64,000 nt of DNA from positions 89,257,561 to 89,321,560 of the forward strand of contig NC_088775.1 in NCBI RefSeq assembly GCF_954871325.1, written 5' to 3'. Of the stretch, positions 33,007 to 46,532 are shown in pieces; position 1 is the first letter of the stretch; every line of letters starts with the position of its first letter. The stretch is from Gordionus sp. m RMFG-2023. Lineage: Eukaryota; Nematomorpha; Gordioida; Chordodea; Parachordodidae. Made by a program: the position numbers and the translations under genes. Under the pieces are notes generated by a model that ran no database searches, was not told where the DNA came from, and saw only the letters and a list, made by a program, of their open reading frames with translations.

Positions 33007-35456
33007 CATAATCATTATAGATTTATATATATTAAATTTTTAGGAATGTCACTGGCGCATAAAGATCTAGTTTGTAAGATATTTCTTTTTTTGAAATCAA
33101 TAATTTTTTTTATAATATCAATGATTAGTGATTGACGTTTGATTATTATCGTTTTTTGTGAAATGAGTATTTTTCACTAATTATAATTTTGTGATTAAAA
33201 TTTTGCATAATTATTTTTCTTTTAACTTAAAAATAAAAGGATTTTTCTTCTGGGATTTTTCAAAGTTTTATATATATTAGTGTTTTAATTTAAGTAAAGA
33301 TTATTTTGAGTTTCGGTAAGTTTTCCTTGTATTTTTTTTTGAAAGCACGCTATTTTTAGTATTAGATTTTGGAAAGCTAGTTAGTTTTTTATTTATTCCT
33401 ATCTAAGCTTAGCTGTGATTTTTTCCACTTTTTTTGTTAATTATGTTATGTAAAACTCTTGAGGAAATTTTATTAGAAAAATGTTTTTCAGCTCTTCTTC
33501 AGTTATCAAATTAGTAAGAAACTTGCCAAAATTATGTTTGTTTTCTTAAATAGATATCTATGACAACATAACTATATATTTAGATAGACCTGAAAAATAT
33601 TTTAATTTTTTATTACCACCCTGTTAACAGTTGTTATTGTTGTGATTGTTACAAATCCTTATATGAATTGTAATCAAATTGTCGAATAATGGAACCTAGT
33701 ATTAATAGAAAAGAATATATATAAAAATTAAATAATTCGGTATCTTACGAAACCAAATCTAGAAATTTATACCACTCAAATAAGTTTCTTGAATTATAAA
33801 ACCATACACTGCCTTTTATTTAAAATTTTTCCATTTTTTTATACATTTTTTTCATATGCAAAAAAATTACAAGTATATTAAAAATTCATAAAAAATAATA
33901 AAAATTACAAGTATTCATAAAAAATAATATTCAAATTAATACTTAAATATTGTCGATCACATATTCACAAAGCGAATATAACATGTGGTGATAATTGGAT
34001 GTTATCGATTATTTTTATGCACATTTATTTTAAAATAGTTTTTTTTTAAAATATATGTAATTAAAATTTGAATAGTTATTTAGAGTTGATTGTATAATGA
34101 AGTTTTAATTTAAATTTGAATGAGAATCAGACGATAGTTATGATGCAATTTTTAAATTTTGGCATGATGCAATATTTAATTTAGACGTTTTTTTTATTCA
34201 ATTTTGTATAAATAGACCTTTTTTTGTAATATAATGATTATTTCAGTTTTTTTAAAATTTTTTAAAGTATTAAATAAAGAAACTTAGAATAATGTTATTT
34301 TTTAAATTAAATTTATTAGTTTAATATTTGTTTATTTTTGGTTTATTCAATAATAAATTTTAAATTTAGTAAAATTTTGCGTCCAGAATTAGGGAATATA
34401 ATGGCCTCTCGTTTAAAATTTCTTATAATGATATGGGTAATCAAAATGGCATCCCCTGCTGTATTGATGTACACTTTTAATGAATGCATCATCAGTCTAG
34501 GTATATTATATGTCATTGTTGATAATCTAAAAATAACAAAAAAAAATCCCCTTATATTTTGAATACAATACATTATTTATGGTTCCTTTTTCCTCCAGAG
34601 CCCTAGATAATAATTTTATCTTGTTTTTTATTTTACTATCTAACTGTAAAAATTAATATATTTTTATTATTTTCGTAATAAATTAAATTTTTAAAAATCA
34701 TTAAAAATTTATATTGCCGAGCAAATTTGCTGAAGTCCGGAAAATTCTTAATAAAAATAAATAAATTAATATAATTAATTCCAAAAAGAAGAATTTTTTT
34801 TCGAGGAATATAAAGCTATTTTTTGAAGTTCGGTCGGGTCAGGTGACAGCATCTACAACCCTTCCTCCTTCCCCCTATTAATGGGTGACTTCTGTAGTTT
34901 TTTCCTCAACACGCATAGAATTTATAGCGAAGCATGCACAATCCTTCGAATATTAACATATACATGAATAAGGTTACCAGGTCTACCCTTATCAGTCGGA
35001 GACTCCTGCAAATTTTTTAGTTTGCACGCAGACATCTTCCTCCCGCAAAACTTCCGCGATTGAAAATCCCCGCAAATTTATAATTTCTCACGCTTTGAAA
35101 TTTTTAACGTTTTAATAATTTTGTGAAACAGTGCTTGATTATTTTTTATATTTTTTATGCCTAGTTTTTCAATTTCCTTCTTCCTAATTCTATCCAATAT
35201 TAGCACAGCATCCTAGTAACCATGTATTTGTGTTACTTCATCTTAGCAATTGGGATAGGAACTGGACTGGACTATATTTTTTTGAGGTTGAATATCTTTT
35301 CTCTTAATATAAATTATCAATATATTTATTTAAATACATAACATAATTATAAATTATATATAGGACTTATTTCCATAGGATAATTATTTCATTTATTATA
35401 TTTCACTTTGAGCAAGAACAATTCATTATCAATATAACCAATTTAAAACATGTCAT
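33007..35456. other. Gene-poor AT-rich stretch
   Basis: About 2.4 kb with no recognisable gene. Opposite-strand frames at 34338-34573 overlap each other and have no familiar motifs. Confidence 0.35.
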
Positions 35457-35969
<513 letters not shown>

Positions 35970-35994
35970 CATAGCATTACATAATACCTCAATA

Positions 35995-37660
35995 TTTATT
36001 TATGAAAACAACAAAATTATAACGGACTCCAAGGAACAATTAGCTATATGGACAGATTACATGAATCTTTACAGGACGTGGTGGCCATACATGTGATTAT
36101 CCTTTCAACCACCCAATCGGAACCTATACAAAATTGATATAATCAATGCCATTATAAGACTAAAAAAGCATAAAGCTGCCGGGATCGATGGGATTTTTGC
36201 GGAACTCTGGAAGATAGATGCTGATCTAAGTTCTACTGCCTCCCCTATTTAATGTGATATGGAATACGGGCAACTTCCCAGAGAAATGGATGACCTCAAT
36301 AATACTGAATTTCCCCAAAAATAAGAACCCGACTAGCCTAAAGGACTACAGAGGTATTGCACTGATCTCGATTACCCTAAAAATGTTCACGTATTTTATA
36401 GCAGTTCGGATCAAACCAAATTGATAGGAACTCTCACGCCATCACATCGTATAGGAAGGATAGAAACACGACAGAACTAGCCATGGCGCTTAAGGTTATT
36501 CTGGAGAAAGCTAGAATACATAAGTCTCCCATATTTGCCCTAATGATTGATTTAAATCAAGCCTTTGACTCCATTATATATGTAAGATCTGGCCCATACT
36601 GGAAGGCATAGGAATAGATAAGCATCTTATTTCGCTAATGAAAATAATGTATGACAATCATAACCTAATACCACAAAATCTGAATATAAAAGCACAACCA
36701 TTTAAGGCCAACAGAGGGCTGAAATAAGGTTGCATTCTATTACCTATGTTATTTAATATAATAATGAAGGATATTCTGAATAAATCATCCTTCAAACAAG
36801 AATATGCTCTTAACCCTAGCTATCTGGATCAACAACGCGATAATAACAAACACAACTCTCTGAATTTTCTATGCTATGCCAATGATGTATGCATACTAAC
36901 GAACTCTGAGTATTAACTAAGAAATTTACTGTCATTGTTTGTTAATGAATACGGATTAAAAGTCTACTCGAAGACTAAGTTAATCGCGTCCAATACATTT
37001 GCATTTAACACAAACCCCTTTAACTTTGTTGATAATGTGCTAGAAAAGGTTTCAGATTTTAAGTACCTAGGAACCAGGATAAGGTCATTAGGCACCACAA
37101 TATTGGATACGAAGTCGAGGACAAACAAAACCAGATCCCGATGCCATCAGCTGACGAAATTATGGTCGTCCAACCTTAACCAAATATCCACGAACCAAAA
37201 GATAAGACTCTTCAAATCCCTAGTTCTACCCATCTTAACATATAGATTAGAGACGTGGCAGGGCACCTAAAGCAATATTAACACATCCCAGACCTTTATA
37301 AATAAATATCTAAGAAGAATTGCTAAAACATACTACCCATACAGATACAACCCCTCAAACTCAACTCTTTAAAATAGGTGCGACATCTTACCTATCAATC
37401 GACTCATTCCTTTGAGGAGATTAGAATCACTTGGTCATTACTTAAGACATTTACAAGAAAATATAATATTTACATCCATGAAGTGGACCCCAGATTATTG
37501 GAGGCTGAGAACTCCCAAATACTATTGGCTGACAAAATGTCTGAAGGACATGGACTTGATCAATCTTTCGTTTACAGATTTTTTGGCACTCAGCAAGAAC
37601 AAAAAACATTTAAAGGAACATCTACAATACATGTTTAAACATAGTATTAACTAGAGAAAT
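35995..37660 (+). pseudogene. LINE reverse transcriptase fragment (degenerate)
   Basis: A non-LTR retrotransposon reverse transcriptase is readable across several broken frames. Landmarks are a GIDGIFAELWK-like segment near 36180, LKDYRGIALIS near 36340, ALMIDLNQAFDSI near 36540, and CYANDVCILTNSEY near 36870, where the usual ADD catalytic pair reads AND. The C-terminal part follows at 36935-37270 (DFKYLGTRIRSLG, KTRSRCHQLTKLW, LVLPILTYRLETW) and then 37412-37654. Stops and frameshifts are frequent. It could be the 3' part of the LINE family whose 5' end lies at 59290. Confidence 0.85.
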
Positions 37661-38381
37661 CGTTAGGAAGTATTAGACTATTCTGGCATCGGCTTATTTC
37701 CAATCCTCTTCTCCTCAGGTTGAATGACAATTTATGTTTCGGCACAGGTTATATTGGAACTATGGATAGAATAAAATAGGATGAGGGTGATAACAATTTT
37801 TTTTTTATTTATTCCCCCCTCCCCCTTTTTAACTTCTTCCTTTTTCCTTTCTCTACTAATTGAACGATATTGACGAAGTCAATGATTATCATAGAACCGT
37901 GAATAATGATAACGATTCCCGTTCGCTATAATAATGATAATGTGATAAATATAATGAGGATACCGAGCATCACTTGCTTAGTACAGACAAGGATTTATGG
38001 GGACACACGATATTGACTTTAGTGAATGACAAAAATAATGAAAATAAAAAGAGGAAGAAAACAGGAAAAAATCCAACAAAAGATATTAAGCTCTTTAGGA
38101 TAATGGGTTTCAAGGACCGAGGTTACAAATGCAGGGAAGTTGATGCCTCTGGTATAGGACACGCTGAATTAGCTTATCTTCCAATGATATATTTACCTAA
38201 CTTAAGACTTATTGTTTTCTTCTCATAAATATCTAAGCTAAGGCGCAGGTAGATTATTATTAATATTGGTTACTATTTTTTTAACACTATCTATCTTGCC
38301 CCTAACGGAACTAATAGATCCCCTCTTTCTTACTCCTTTCTTCTTTACTATGTTAGCTGACTACATAGTGGTACCATCCAC
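37661..38381. other. Probable LINE 3' tail and unassigned sequence
   Basis: After the LINE coding remnant comes a T- and C-rich tract (37800-37830) and ATGATAA-type short repeats (37870-37950). A lysine-rich 84-codon open frame at 37974-38228 has no recognised similarity. Confidence 0.35.
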
Positions 38382-38620
38382 TATAATAAAACGGGTATAC
38401 ATCATGTATAGGATCTATATATTAGTGAATATACACGGTGCACGCACTCCTGGTTTCTGGCGTGAATGATTTTCTATTAATATGTTCAACTTTTTTTTTC
38501 TAATATCGGGTCAATCACACTCCAAATTAATAAAACGGGTATACATCATGTATAGGATCTATATAAGTGAATATACATGGTCTACTCCTGGTGGGTGATG
38601 CAATTTCTGGCGTGGTAATG
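38382..38620. repeat. Direct repeat of about 90 bp
   Basis: The block containing AAAACGGGTATACATCATGT and ATAGGATCTATATA, with GTGAATATACA and TTTCTGGCGTG further on, occurs at about 38386-38465 and again at about 38530-38615. The two copies are similar but not identical. Confidence 0.75.
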
Positions 38621-40071
38621 AATGAAATCATAAAAAAAATATATTTCTAAGCAACCTGAGGCCAAAGAAAATAAGAATGTTGTACGTTGTCTATCCTGTC
38701 GTGTTTCGTTTTCATTCAGTAATACAGGTAAAGCAGAGATAGGACATTTAGTTACTGAAAAACATAATAAAGAATCAAGCAGGTAATTCGGGTAAAATAA
38801 CGCAATAATTAATAAACAAAGCTAGACGAAGTTTCTGCCGAGAAGGCACCTTAATCTTTAATTATAATGTTTTTAATAAATGGCAATTAAAAATGTTCCA
38901 GAGTGGCCAGAGCTAGAGGGCTATCAATACCTCAAAAATATAAATATTTTTAAATGAAAAATCAAAGTTTTTTTATCAATTTTACAACCTTAAATTATTT
39001 ATTTCAAAAAATGAACTGCAAAGAATATACAAAACTTTCCCTCCACCAGAAATGGGTTCAATATTTCTAATATTCCATTGAGCCATATTGTATACTGTTA
39101 ATTATAGCAAGTTTTAGTTTGCTATACCAGCTCATAAAGATAATGTTGAAAGTGTTTTTGTTAATTAATTGCCATTGAACAAATAAGAGTAATACATATA
39201 TAATCTCTGAAAGCAATTATGTTCACACAAAATAATTTGGAACTATTTTTATGCCAAGATTTTTATAAATAATTAATGAAGACTAAATATATTAAGAAAT
39301 ATACTGGTGAAAAATATGTAATACAAAAATATGAATATTCATATTTAATGTAATTGATATATGCAAAAAATCAATTAAATTTTTTTTGCCTTACTTAAAA
39401 TAATACATAAAAATTTTTCCATTAAGCAATGGTAACACTAATTATAATCCTACCCCTCCATGGTAGAAGTCTCTTTGAGATAAAACTTTTTTCAACCCTA
39501 GAGTTTGAAATTATCATATATGGCAATAGTTTTACTGTTAAAAATATACATTGAATTAAGATATTTGTTTTGCTGCTTTGATTATGATCATCTCTTTATA
39601 AGATAAATTTAAAACAATTTATAATTATACATAAATATTGACAAAAAATTTTCTATTGTAATCAATTTATACTATCACAGGTGTCTACAGTTTATAACTA
39701 ATTCTATTAAAGATTACCATAATTATTTGATTCAAACATATTATTTAAAGTATTTTATTTTTGTATTTAAAAATATTCAAAAGTTTATGCAAAATGAATA
39801 TCAGATAAAAATAATGTGATCCACAATATATTGTTAATGTTAATTTTAGAGATAAATCCAGGAATATTTAATTCTAAATAAAATTTTTACAATATTCGAA
39901 GGTTTTAATTTTCAAAAATATGGGAACAAATTATTTTAAAGTTTCTCACTATTTTTTCATTAAAGCTTTAAAAATTTATAAGAAAGAAAATCATTTTTTA
40001 AAAGATGAATGAAATACAACTGATAATTTCTTGTAAAGAATATAATTTTAAATATTCGACAATCTTTTAAT

Positions 40072-40153
40072 GGTAGCGTGGCCGAGTGGTCTAAGGCGCT
40101 GGTTTTAGGCACCAGTCTCCCCGGAGGCGAGGGTTCGAATCCCTCCGCTGCCA
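40072..40153 (+). tRNA. tRNA-Leu (anticodon UAG)
   Basis: An 82-nt cloverleaf with acceptor stem GGTAGCG/CGCTGCC and discriminator A. The A box is GTGGCCGAGTGGTC and the B box GGTTCGAATCC. The anticodon stem CTGGT/ACCAG encloses loop TTTAGGC with anticodon TAG, reading CUA leucine codons. The long variable arm (TCTCCCCGGAGGC) is the class II feature of leucine tRNAs. There is no intron and CCA is not encoded. A T6 run at 40155-40160 serves as the RNA polymerase III terminator. It stands alone in AT-rich sequence and is probably functional. Confidence 0.97.
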
Positions 40154-40585
40154 ATTTTTTGTTGCTAAATTATTGGAAAAGTTGATTTATTTTATGGAAG
40201 TCTTTATCATATTCAATTTTATTTAAGTTAAGAGGAATAGAGGATTAATAAACAATTTTTATTTCTTCATAAATATTAGTAATTTAAACGTATAAAAAAA
40301 AATTCAATTGATTTAAAACTTAAAAATCTTTAATGTATATTAGTTAAATAGTAATGCAAAATATTTGTTAATATGAAATAAAATAAAAGTTAAAATGAAT
40401 AAAATAACTATTTACCTAGCTTATACTCTGAATTCAAATTTTTTTTTGAAAATTATCCTTATGAATAAGTGACAAAAGGAGAGTATTACAAAATAAACAA
40501 AACTAATATTTAACTTAATGTAATAAAAAGATCATCATATAGAAGAGAAAACATATACTAATATAATATATGTATATATATACCA

Positions 40586-40942
40586 TTATTAAAGAATCAG
40601 ACGAAAGAAGTCTACAAACTATGGAGATGAGAATGCTGAGGATGATTGCTGGGGTATCAAGAAAGGATAAGGTGCGAAGCATAAGAATATAGGAAGTTTA
40701 AAGGTAGTTCCTATTAAGACTAAGATAATGGTGAACAGGCTTATGTGGTATTGGCACACAATGAAAAGGCCTATGAACTATATAGGAAATAATGTTGAGA
40801 GTTTGGAAGTGAAGAACAAACGTAAAAGAGGAAGGTCAAATAGAGCCAATAGGAAAAGGTATAAATTAGATAAAAGAGATAGCATGAATAACATAAAGAG
40901 GAGAGAGATATTGAAGGAGCTTACAACCAGAAAAGAAAGCTA
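40586..40942 (+). pseudogene. RTE/Jockey-like LINE 3' end fragment
   Basis: The C-terminal region of a LINE ORF is readable: MEMRMLRMIAGVSRKDKVR at about 40622-40675, then after two stops VPIKTKIMVNRLMWYWH and a KRKRGRSNRANRK basic tract. These correspond to the conserved EMRMLRWM, RLRWFGH and RGRPKKRW blocks. It is a different fragment from the reverse transcriptase at 36 kb. It is followed by an AT-rich tail. Confidence 0.75.
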
Positions 40943-42240
40943 AAAAGAAAAAAAATATATATATTTCTTTACAACTCCTAATGGTTCCCAAACAATCTTT
41001 TATTTTCATAAATATGTAACTATTTAATTTTTTCATAAAACAAAACATGATTCTTAAACAATAATCTTTCTTCTCCAAAAAATATTGAAAAACGTCCATA
41101 TCTGTCATTTACATATTAATAGATACAACAACTAGAAATCTGATGGGGCAGGGCCAGGGGCTTCTACCAATGACCTTTACACTTTCTAAGCCATGTAAGT
41201 TGATTACCTCCCCTGAAAAGTAACATAAACTTCCCTCCGAAAAAAGGCATTTATTATTTTTTGACACTTTTTTGGAAGTACATGAGGTAATAGGAATGGT
41301 TAATAAATATTTTTATAAAATTGATAAATTAGGGAAAGCAAAGTAAACGATAAGGTAAAATAAACGAATAATTTTTCAGTTTGAATCAAACATAATCATC
41401 ATCATCAGAAGAAGAAGCTAAATATAAATAATGTATTATTATAAATATTTTAATAAAATATATTTACAGAAGTTGACAAATCTTTAGATTCTCTAACCTC
41501 CAGGTCATAATTATATTCCTCGTATTAGCCATAAAATAAATATTTCGAAACTTGGATATTTTTCTTTCAAACTTGACTTGAATTTCAATGATAAGATTCA
41601 CAGATATCCGCAATATCATCCTTAACGAATGTATTTTCCACCATTGCCTTTGGTGTAAAAAATGATATTTGATCTCGACTACTAAACTGATTGAAACACT
41701 TACCTCAACTAACTAAGCAATAAAGGATGGCATAAGTGTAAGGTCGTCTAAAAGATAGGCCAACTAAAAGTGACGTCATAACTTTTATTTAGCTTATAAT
41801 TTTCTTTCTTATTAAGGCAGTTAATAAAATCAATAACGGAATATAAATGTATTAATGAAGCATTAAATATTGGCGAAAACCCGGATGTTTAGTTATTTTG
41901 TAGTTTTTATTTTGGCGCGTCGCCATTTGTTGTTGGGTTACCGCCCTTTTTTGAGTACTTGAAATGTAAGGGGTACAGATTAGAGATGGCAGACATGATC
42001 GCAATTAACGCCGGCGCATTGCGCGACGACATTGTCTCTGAGGTGGAGGGTAGTGAATTGGCGTTAATGATCAGCCTGTAATAAGGAGACAGAAATTTCA
42101 CCTGGGGGTGGCTTCAAACCTAGCAGAGACTTCTACCATCGGAAGCAGAGTGTATAGAGCATTAAATTATTTTCCTTGAATATGAGCCCTTTGTGCTCAA
42201 GAAATAGAAATTCGTCTCATCATCATTGAAATTGGAGAGA
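40943..42240. other. Gene-poor stretch with a GC-richer island
   Basis: Mostly AT-rich. From about 41880 to 42110 the composition becomes distinctly richer (TTGGCGCGTCGCCATTTG, GCCGGCGCATTGCGCGACG). The plus strand there has a 32-codon frame from ATG at 41986 (MADMIAINAGALRDDIVSE) ending at TAA in 42081. A possible splice donor (GTAATAAGG) overlaps its end. No family was recognised; it could be a first exon, a repeat or chance. Confidence 0.35.
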
Positions 42241-42269
42241 GGTAAAAGTGAGGTAGGGTGGGGTAAATT

Positions 42270-42352
42270 GTTATTGGCTTGGGGATGTAGTAGTTTCTAC
42301 AGCCTAGAAAGTTAGACACCTGTATCGCGATCCGGGTTCGATCCCCTCATGA
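42270..42352 (+). repeat. tRNA-like sequence, SINE candidate
   Basis: A sequence with a B-box-like GGGTTCGATCCCC at about 42325-42337 and a plausible upstream half (GGGGATGTAGTAGTTTCTAC) has tRNA-like spacing but no good cloverleaf. It may be a tRNA-derived SINE head or tRNA relic. Confidence 0.4.
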
Positions 42353-42859
42353 ATACATCCATTTAAAGAATATATGACAGTTACCGTTTTCTAATAATTA
42401 TTTATATTTTATAATAAATTTCAATTATAGTCAAAGTCAAATGTCTCGTTCAGGGTATGACGGAATGGAAAAATGGAGGAAACAGATTTTCTAAAAAAAA
42501 GATCCAGAAGATGGAATTTTTTTTTTTCACAATTATGCGACAAATTTGAATGGCAAAAAAATTACTGATCTATTCATTTTGAAACATAATGACCACATGG
42601 ACATTTTCCGAGTGATTCCACTTGAAATTTTTCAGGGGGCTACTAGAGAGCCATTAAAAGATTCCGTTCAGGGGGCTATTCAAATTTTTGAAGGTACTCA
42701 AGTCCCTGCTTGCATCCCCCTAGTGATGCTATTGGTTGTTAGATTATATGTATTTAGTCTTAGTTTATGAAAAATGATGAGATATTTAAATAAGGACCGC
42801 CAAAACTGTTAAAAATTATTCCCCCTATTTTAATAAATAAAAAAGGGTAAATATATAAT

Positions 42860-43033
42860 AAGAGATCTGCATCGGGCCTAAATATCGTTAGGTCCGACGC
42901 GAATAACCCCGGCCCAAAATTTATATTGACCGAGAACCAAAATTATTTTCAAAAATTAGGATCTCCTAAAACCAAAGTATTTTCGGACAGCTGGGGGAGG
43001 TGGGCGTGTCGGGCCGGGCCATGCAGATCACTA
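42860..43033. mobile_element. MITE family B, copy with near-exact target duplication
   Basis: The ends are AAGAGATCTGCATCGGGCC and GGCCATGCAGATCACTA, with GC-rich subterminal sequence. The flanking octamers are TATATAAT (42852-42859) and TATACAAT (43034-43041), seven of eight matching. Confidence 0.7.
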
Positions 43034-43219
43034 TATACAATGACCACATTTATATTTTAAATGAAAATAAAATAAATTATAATAAAAATATATAAAAACT
43101 AAAAATGCAATAATTATTTGTCATGCATAACAATTTTTTTTTCCTTCAAAGTATAAAAATTGAAATTTGAGAAGAAAATATTTATATCAAAAAAACAACA
43201 ATCCAAAATAGATAAATAA

Positions 43220-43391
43220 TAGTGTTGTTAAATGGCTCGTTTTGAACCGCTTTTGAAAAACGGCTAACTCTATATTTAAGCCAGAAAAAAATTGCTTAAG
43301 CCTCCAGATTTTGCTAGTCTAGACTTTTTTTTTTTTTACCATATGTGAGCAAATTCTTCAGGCTAGCGTGATATTTTTCTGGATAAAATAC
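43220..43391. mobile_element. MITE family A, right end lost
   Basis: The left end TAGTGTTGTTAAATGGCTCG and the following family A sequence are clear up to ATTTTTCTGGATAAAATA. The right terminal repeat is absent. Confidence 0.7.
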
Positions 43392-43827
43392 GTATAATGC
43401 ATAAATATGAATTTTCGTAGGGTTTATTTTGGTATTTGTACTTTTCATTTTGCGTAGTGTAAGATTGGCATTTAATTCTCTATAAAGGTTTAATTCTATT
43501 TTGGAGATAATTATATTATCACTTTTGATCTAATCACTCTTATCCATGTGCTATTTTGTTTAAGGCTTTGAAATGTATATTTCTTCTACTGCAAGAAGAC
43601 TAAAAAAAAATAAATTTGTTATTAATTCTAATAAGTCAGAAGTGTCCTGGATATAATGACCGAAAATACCTTGGAATAATTCTAGTCACCAAACAACCCT
43701 CGGGCAAAAAAAATACCCTACGAAATACACAAGTTTTGATAAATAAAAATTTAAATGCTCAGAAAAAAGGAGGAAAGTTATTTAAAATAATATATTATAT
43801 TAATTAATTAAAAATTGTGTTTTTCTA

Positions 43828-44040
43828 ACAGCTGGTGGATCAGTGGGTTGAGAGGTAACAATTACAGTGAAGGGTCGGTGATTCGATACCAGCTCGGAAC
43901 CATTTTTTTAAGGCCACTCCTCTTTCTGAAGCTAAGCTATCACGAGCAGTTAGCGAATACTGCTAGCTAGCCAGCCCGGATAAGGGGGTAGGATGAGTCG
44001 TAACTATGGGGGGAGCGCAGTGGTTCGAGACCCCTGAAAA
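43828..44040 (+). repeat. tRNA-derived SINE candidate
   Basis: An A-box-like TGGATCAGTGGG lies at about 43834-43846 and a B-box-like GTGATTCGATACC at about 43878-43890, a tRNA-like spacing. A non-tRNA body follows (AGCTAAGCTATCACGAGCAG and on) with a related TTCGAGACCCCTGAAA motif near 44022. A SINE is likely, but no second copy was found here. Confidence 0.45.
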
Positions 44041-44696
44041 AATTGAAACTCCCAATCAAAATTGAATTTTGGGTTGTAAAGGTTAGTGGTGGCCATGGGC
44101 AGGGTAGAGATAAATTTAAAAATTTAGTAGATTTCTGCCGTATATGAACAGATAGAAAACTAGACATTTATATTCGCTATTTGTTATTGTCCCCCCAAAT
44201 ATGGCTGATAAAAGAGCTGAAGCGTATTTTGCTAATAACGAAATTAAGCTAACATCCTACGTTCGTGCTAGTTCCATGAGAAATTGAGATCTAGGAAATA
44301 AATGGAGTCAATTTTTCACGCGATAAAGAGTTGTTGGTGCAATAATTGCAACAAATAGTTCCACACCCTTAAATGCTTCAAATTTTTTGCAAATAATATT
44401 TTAAATGTATCATTTAATCTATAATCAGATTTAGATTTTATTTCATTTATCATATATATTTCATACAAATATATTGATATTTAAAAGCCAATATTACATC
44501 CCATGATTATTACAACCTATTTAAATTATCTTTATTTTCACATATGAAAATTTATTGACAAAACGTTTCATAAATGTCAATTACAAATCGACAGATACAA
44601 CAGTTTTAATATCTAATAGATGTTTATTATTTTGATAAACTATTGCATTTGATTGTTCGAGGCGTTTTCACATCGTATCAAAACTCACTTAAAATT

Positions 44697-44888
44697 CCTT
44701 CCTTCCTTCCTTCCTTCCTTCCTTCCTTCCTTCCTTCCTTCCTTCCTTCCTTCCTTCCTTCCTTCCTTCCTTCCTTCCTTCCTTCCTTCCTTCCTTCCTT
44801 CCTTCCTTCCTTCCTTCCTTCCTTCCTTCCTTCCTTCCTTCCTTCCTTCCTTCCTTCCTTCCTTCCTTCCTTCCTTCCTTCCTTCCTT
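44697..44888. repeat. (TTCC)n microsatellite
   Basis: About 48 perfect tandem copies of the tetranucleotide TTCC. The Ser/Phe/Leu/Pro repeat frames over it are artefacts. Confidence 0.98.
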
Positions 44889-45224
44889 CTATATTTTTTT
44901 AAAAAAGTAGTCTTACCGAGCTATTCACAGTTAGCGGTAATTAGCGGCAAAGTATATAAAAATTAATGTATATTTTGTGTGCCGCGATATTGCGTTAAAT
45001 GTTAACGTAGCGTTTTAGTTAGAAGAAAATAAATAATATTCTTGGAGAATAAGTGAATATTAATCTGGGTAGTTTTAAGACTTTGATTTGATCAGTTAAT
45101 TAATGGATAAAATTTTTTCAATTTTTTCATTGTCGCGGTTATAACTTGCGCATTTTTTTTAGTTTTTAGTTTTGATTTTTAAAATATAATTTTTTAATTT
45201 TTCAAAAAAATTATTAAAAATTTC

Positions 45225-45445
45225 CTTTTAAACAGTTTTTTTCTGTTTAATAAAAAACAGTTTTTATTTAAGAAAAAAACAATTTTTGTTTAAAAAAAAA
45301 ACAGTTTTTAGTTTTTGTTTAAAAAAAAACAGATTTTATATCAAATATTTCAAAAAAACATTTATATTAAAAATTTCAAAAAAACAGTTTATTTAAAAAA
45401 TACAGTTTTTGTTTAAAAAAAAAAGAGTTTATATATCAAAAAATG
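45225..45445. repeat. Low-complexity A/T homopolymer repeat
   Basis: Irregular repeats of AAAAAACAGTTTTTGTTTA-type words; the purine/pyrimidine runs alternate. No coding signal. Confidence 0.7.
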
Positions 45446-45913
45446 ATTTTTTGTTTTGTATTTTATATTCTTACAAATTCTTTACCTTCCCTTCTCCCCC
45501 TCCTCTATTTAATCGCGCAATTAAAAATATAAGATTCATTCTTCACCTTAAATATTATTCTAAATAAGTTTATTAAAAAAAATTTTCCCATAGTTTTTAA
45601 TTTTTTTAAATTTTTTCCCCCATTATTATTATTATTTTCTTTTGTTTCCTTCCTTTCGTGAGCCTATAATTTCTTTGTTTTTTTTCCCCCTTTTAGATTG
45701 TTCTTTGCCCGTTTTTTATTTCGGTAATTATTGTTTTTTTTTTTCAGTTTATATCCATAAACATTTTTTTTTTCCTCCGTTCACATACCAGTTCAAAGTC
45801 GAGCCAAAAGCATCTGAAATATTTTTGATTTTTCGTTAAATTTGTAACTTATTTTTTACTTGTACGCGCCAGTTTGATTCGTTTTTTAAACATCGGTGTC
45901 GAGAAATGTTAGG

Positions 45914-46068
45914 TAGTGTTTTGCCTAAGCCTCAAGATTTCGATACATGTCTAGACCTTTGTTCCTTTTATGGGCAAAATCTTCAGGCTTGGCTAATATT
46001 TTTCTGCATGAAGCATCGAGTTAGCCATTTTTAAAAATCGGCTCATAATGTGCCATTTAACAACACTA
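45914..46068. mobile_element. hAT-type MITE, family A, internally deleted copy
   Basis: A 155-bp element with exact 8-bp duplications ATGTTAGG at 45906-45913 and 46069-46076. The left end TAGTGTTTTGCC jumps directly into the CCTAAGCCTC block, so about 70 bp of the left arm are missing. The right arm is complete (GCCATTTAACAACACTA). Confidence 0.85.
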
Positions 46069-46532
46069 ATGTTAGGTCGATTTATTAAGGAATGACCCCT
46101 TAATAATAATCTAGTGTATATTGGAATAAAACAAGTGTTGTCCATATTATTTTTAATTTCTTAGATCTCTAGATCATCTTTATTAGATAAAAATTGTTAT
46201 ATTATTCAATTTTTTTATTCGATTATATTAATATATTTATGATAAGCTGAACAAAATTTCGAATATCCCGACTTTAATCGGGGATATTATTTTAAATTTG
46301 TTTATTTGAATCCAATTTTTATGCTTACCTTTTTTTTTGAGTTTCCTCCCATCCCCTTTAATAAATAATACGTAAATACACAAGAATGAATTGCCTATTT
46401 TTATTTAGTCAGTTTATATAAGTTTTATATGATTAATTTTTTGGAAAAAAAAATCATAAAAATATAATCAAAAAATGATCATCTCTCCTCAAATCAAGAA
46501 GAAAATGTAGATTTTTATATTAATCGCGATGA

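Noticed and set aside
39960-40154. 64-codon minus-strand ORF starting MAAEGFEPSPPGRL
   Set aside because: It is the antisense translation of the tRNA-Leu gene, a well-known annotation artefact.
43616-43807. 63-codon ORF containing CPGYNDRKYLGIILV
   Set aside because: No family recognised and no conserved start or context; could be chance.
44643-44966. Plus-strand ORFs rich in FLPS repeats in two frames
   Set aside because: Translation of the (TTCC)n microsatellite; any frame of such a repeat stays open.
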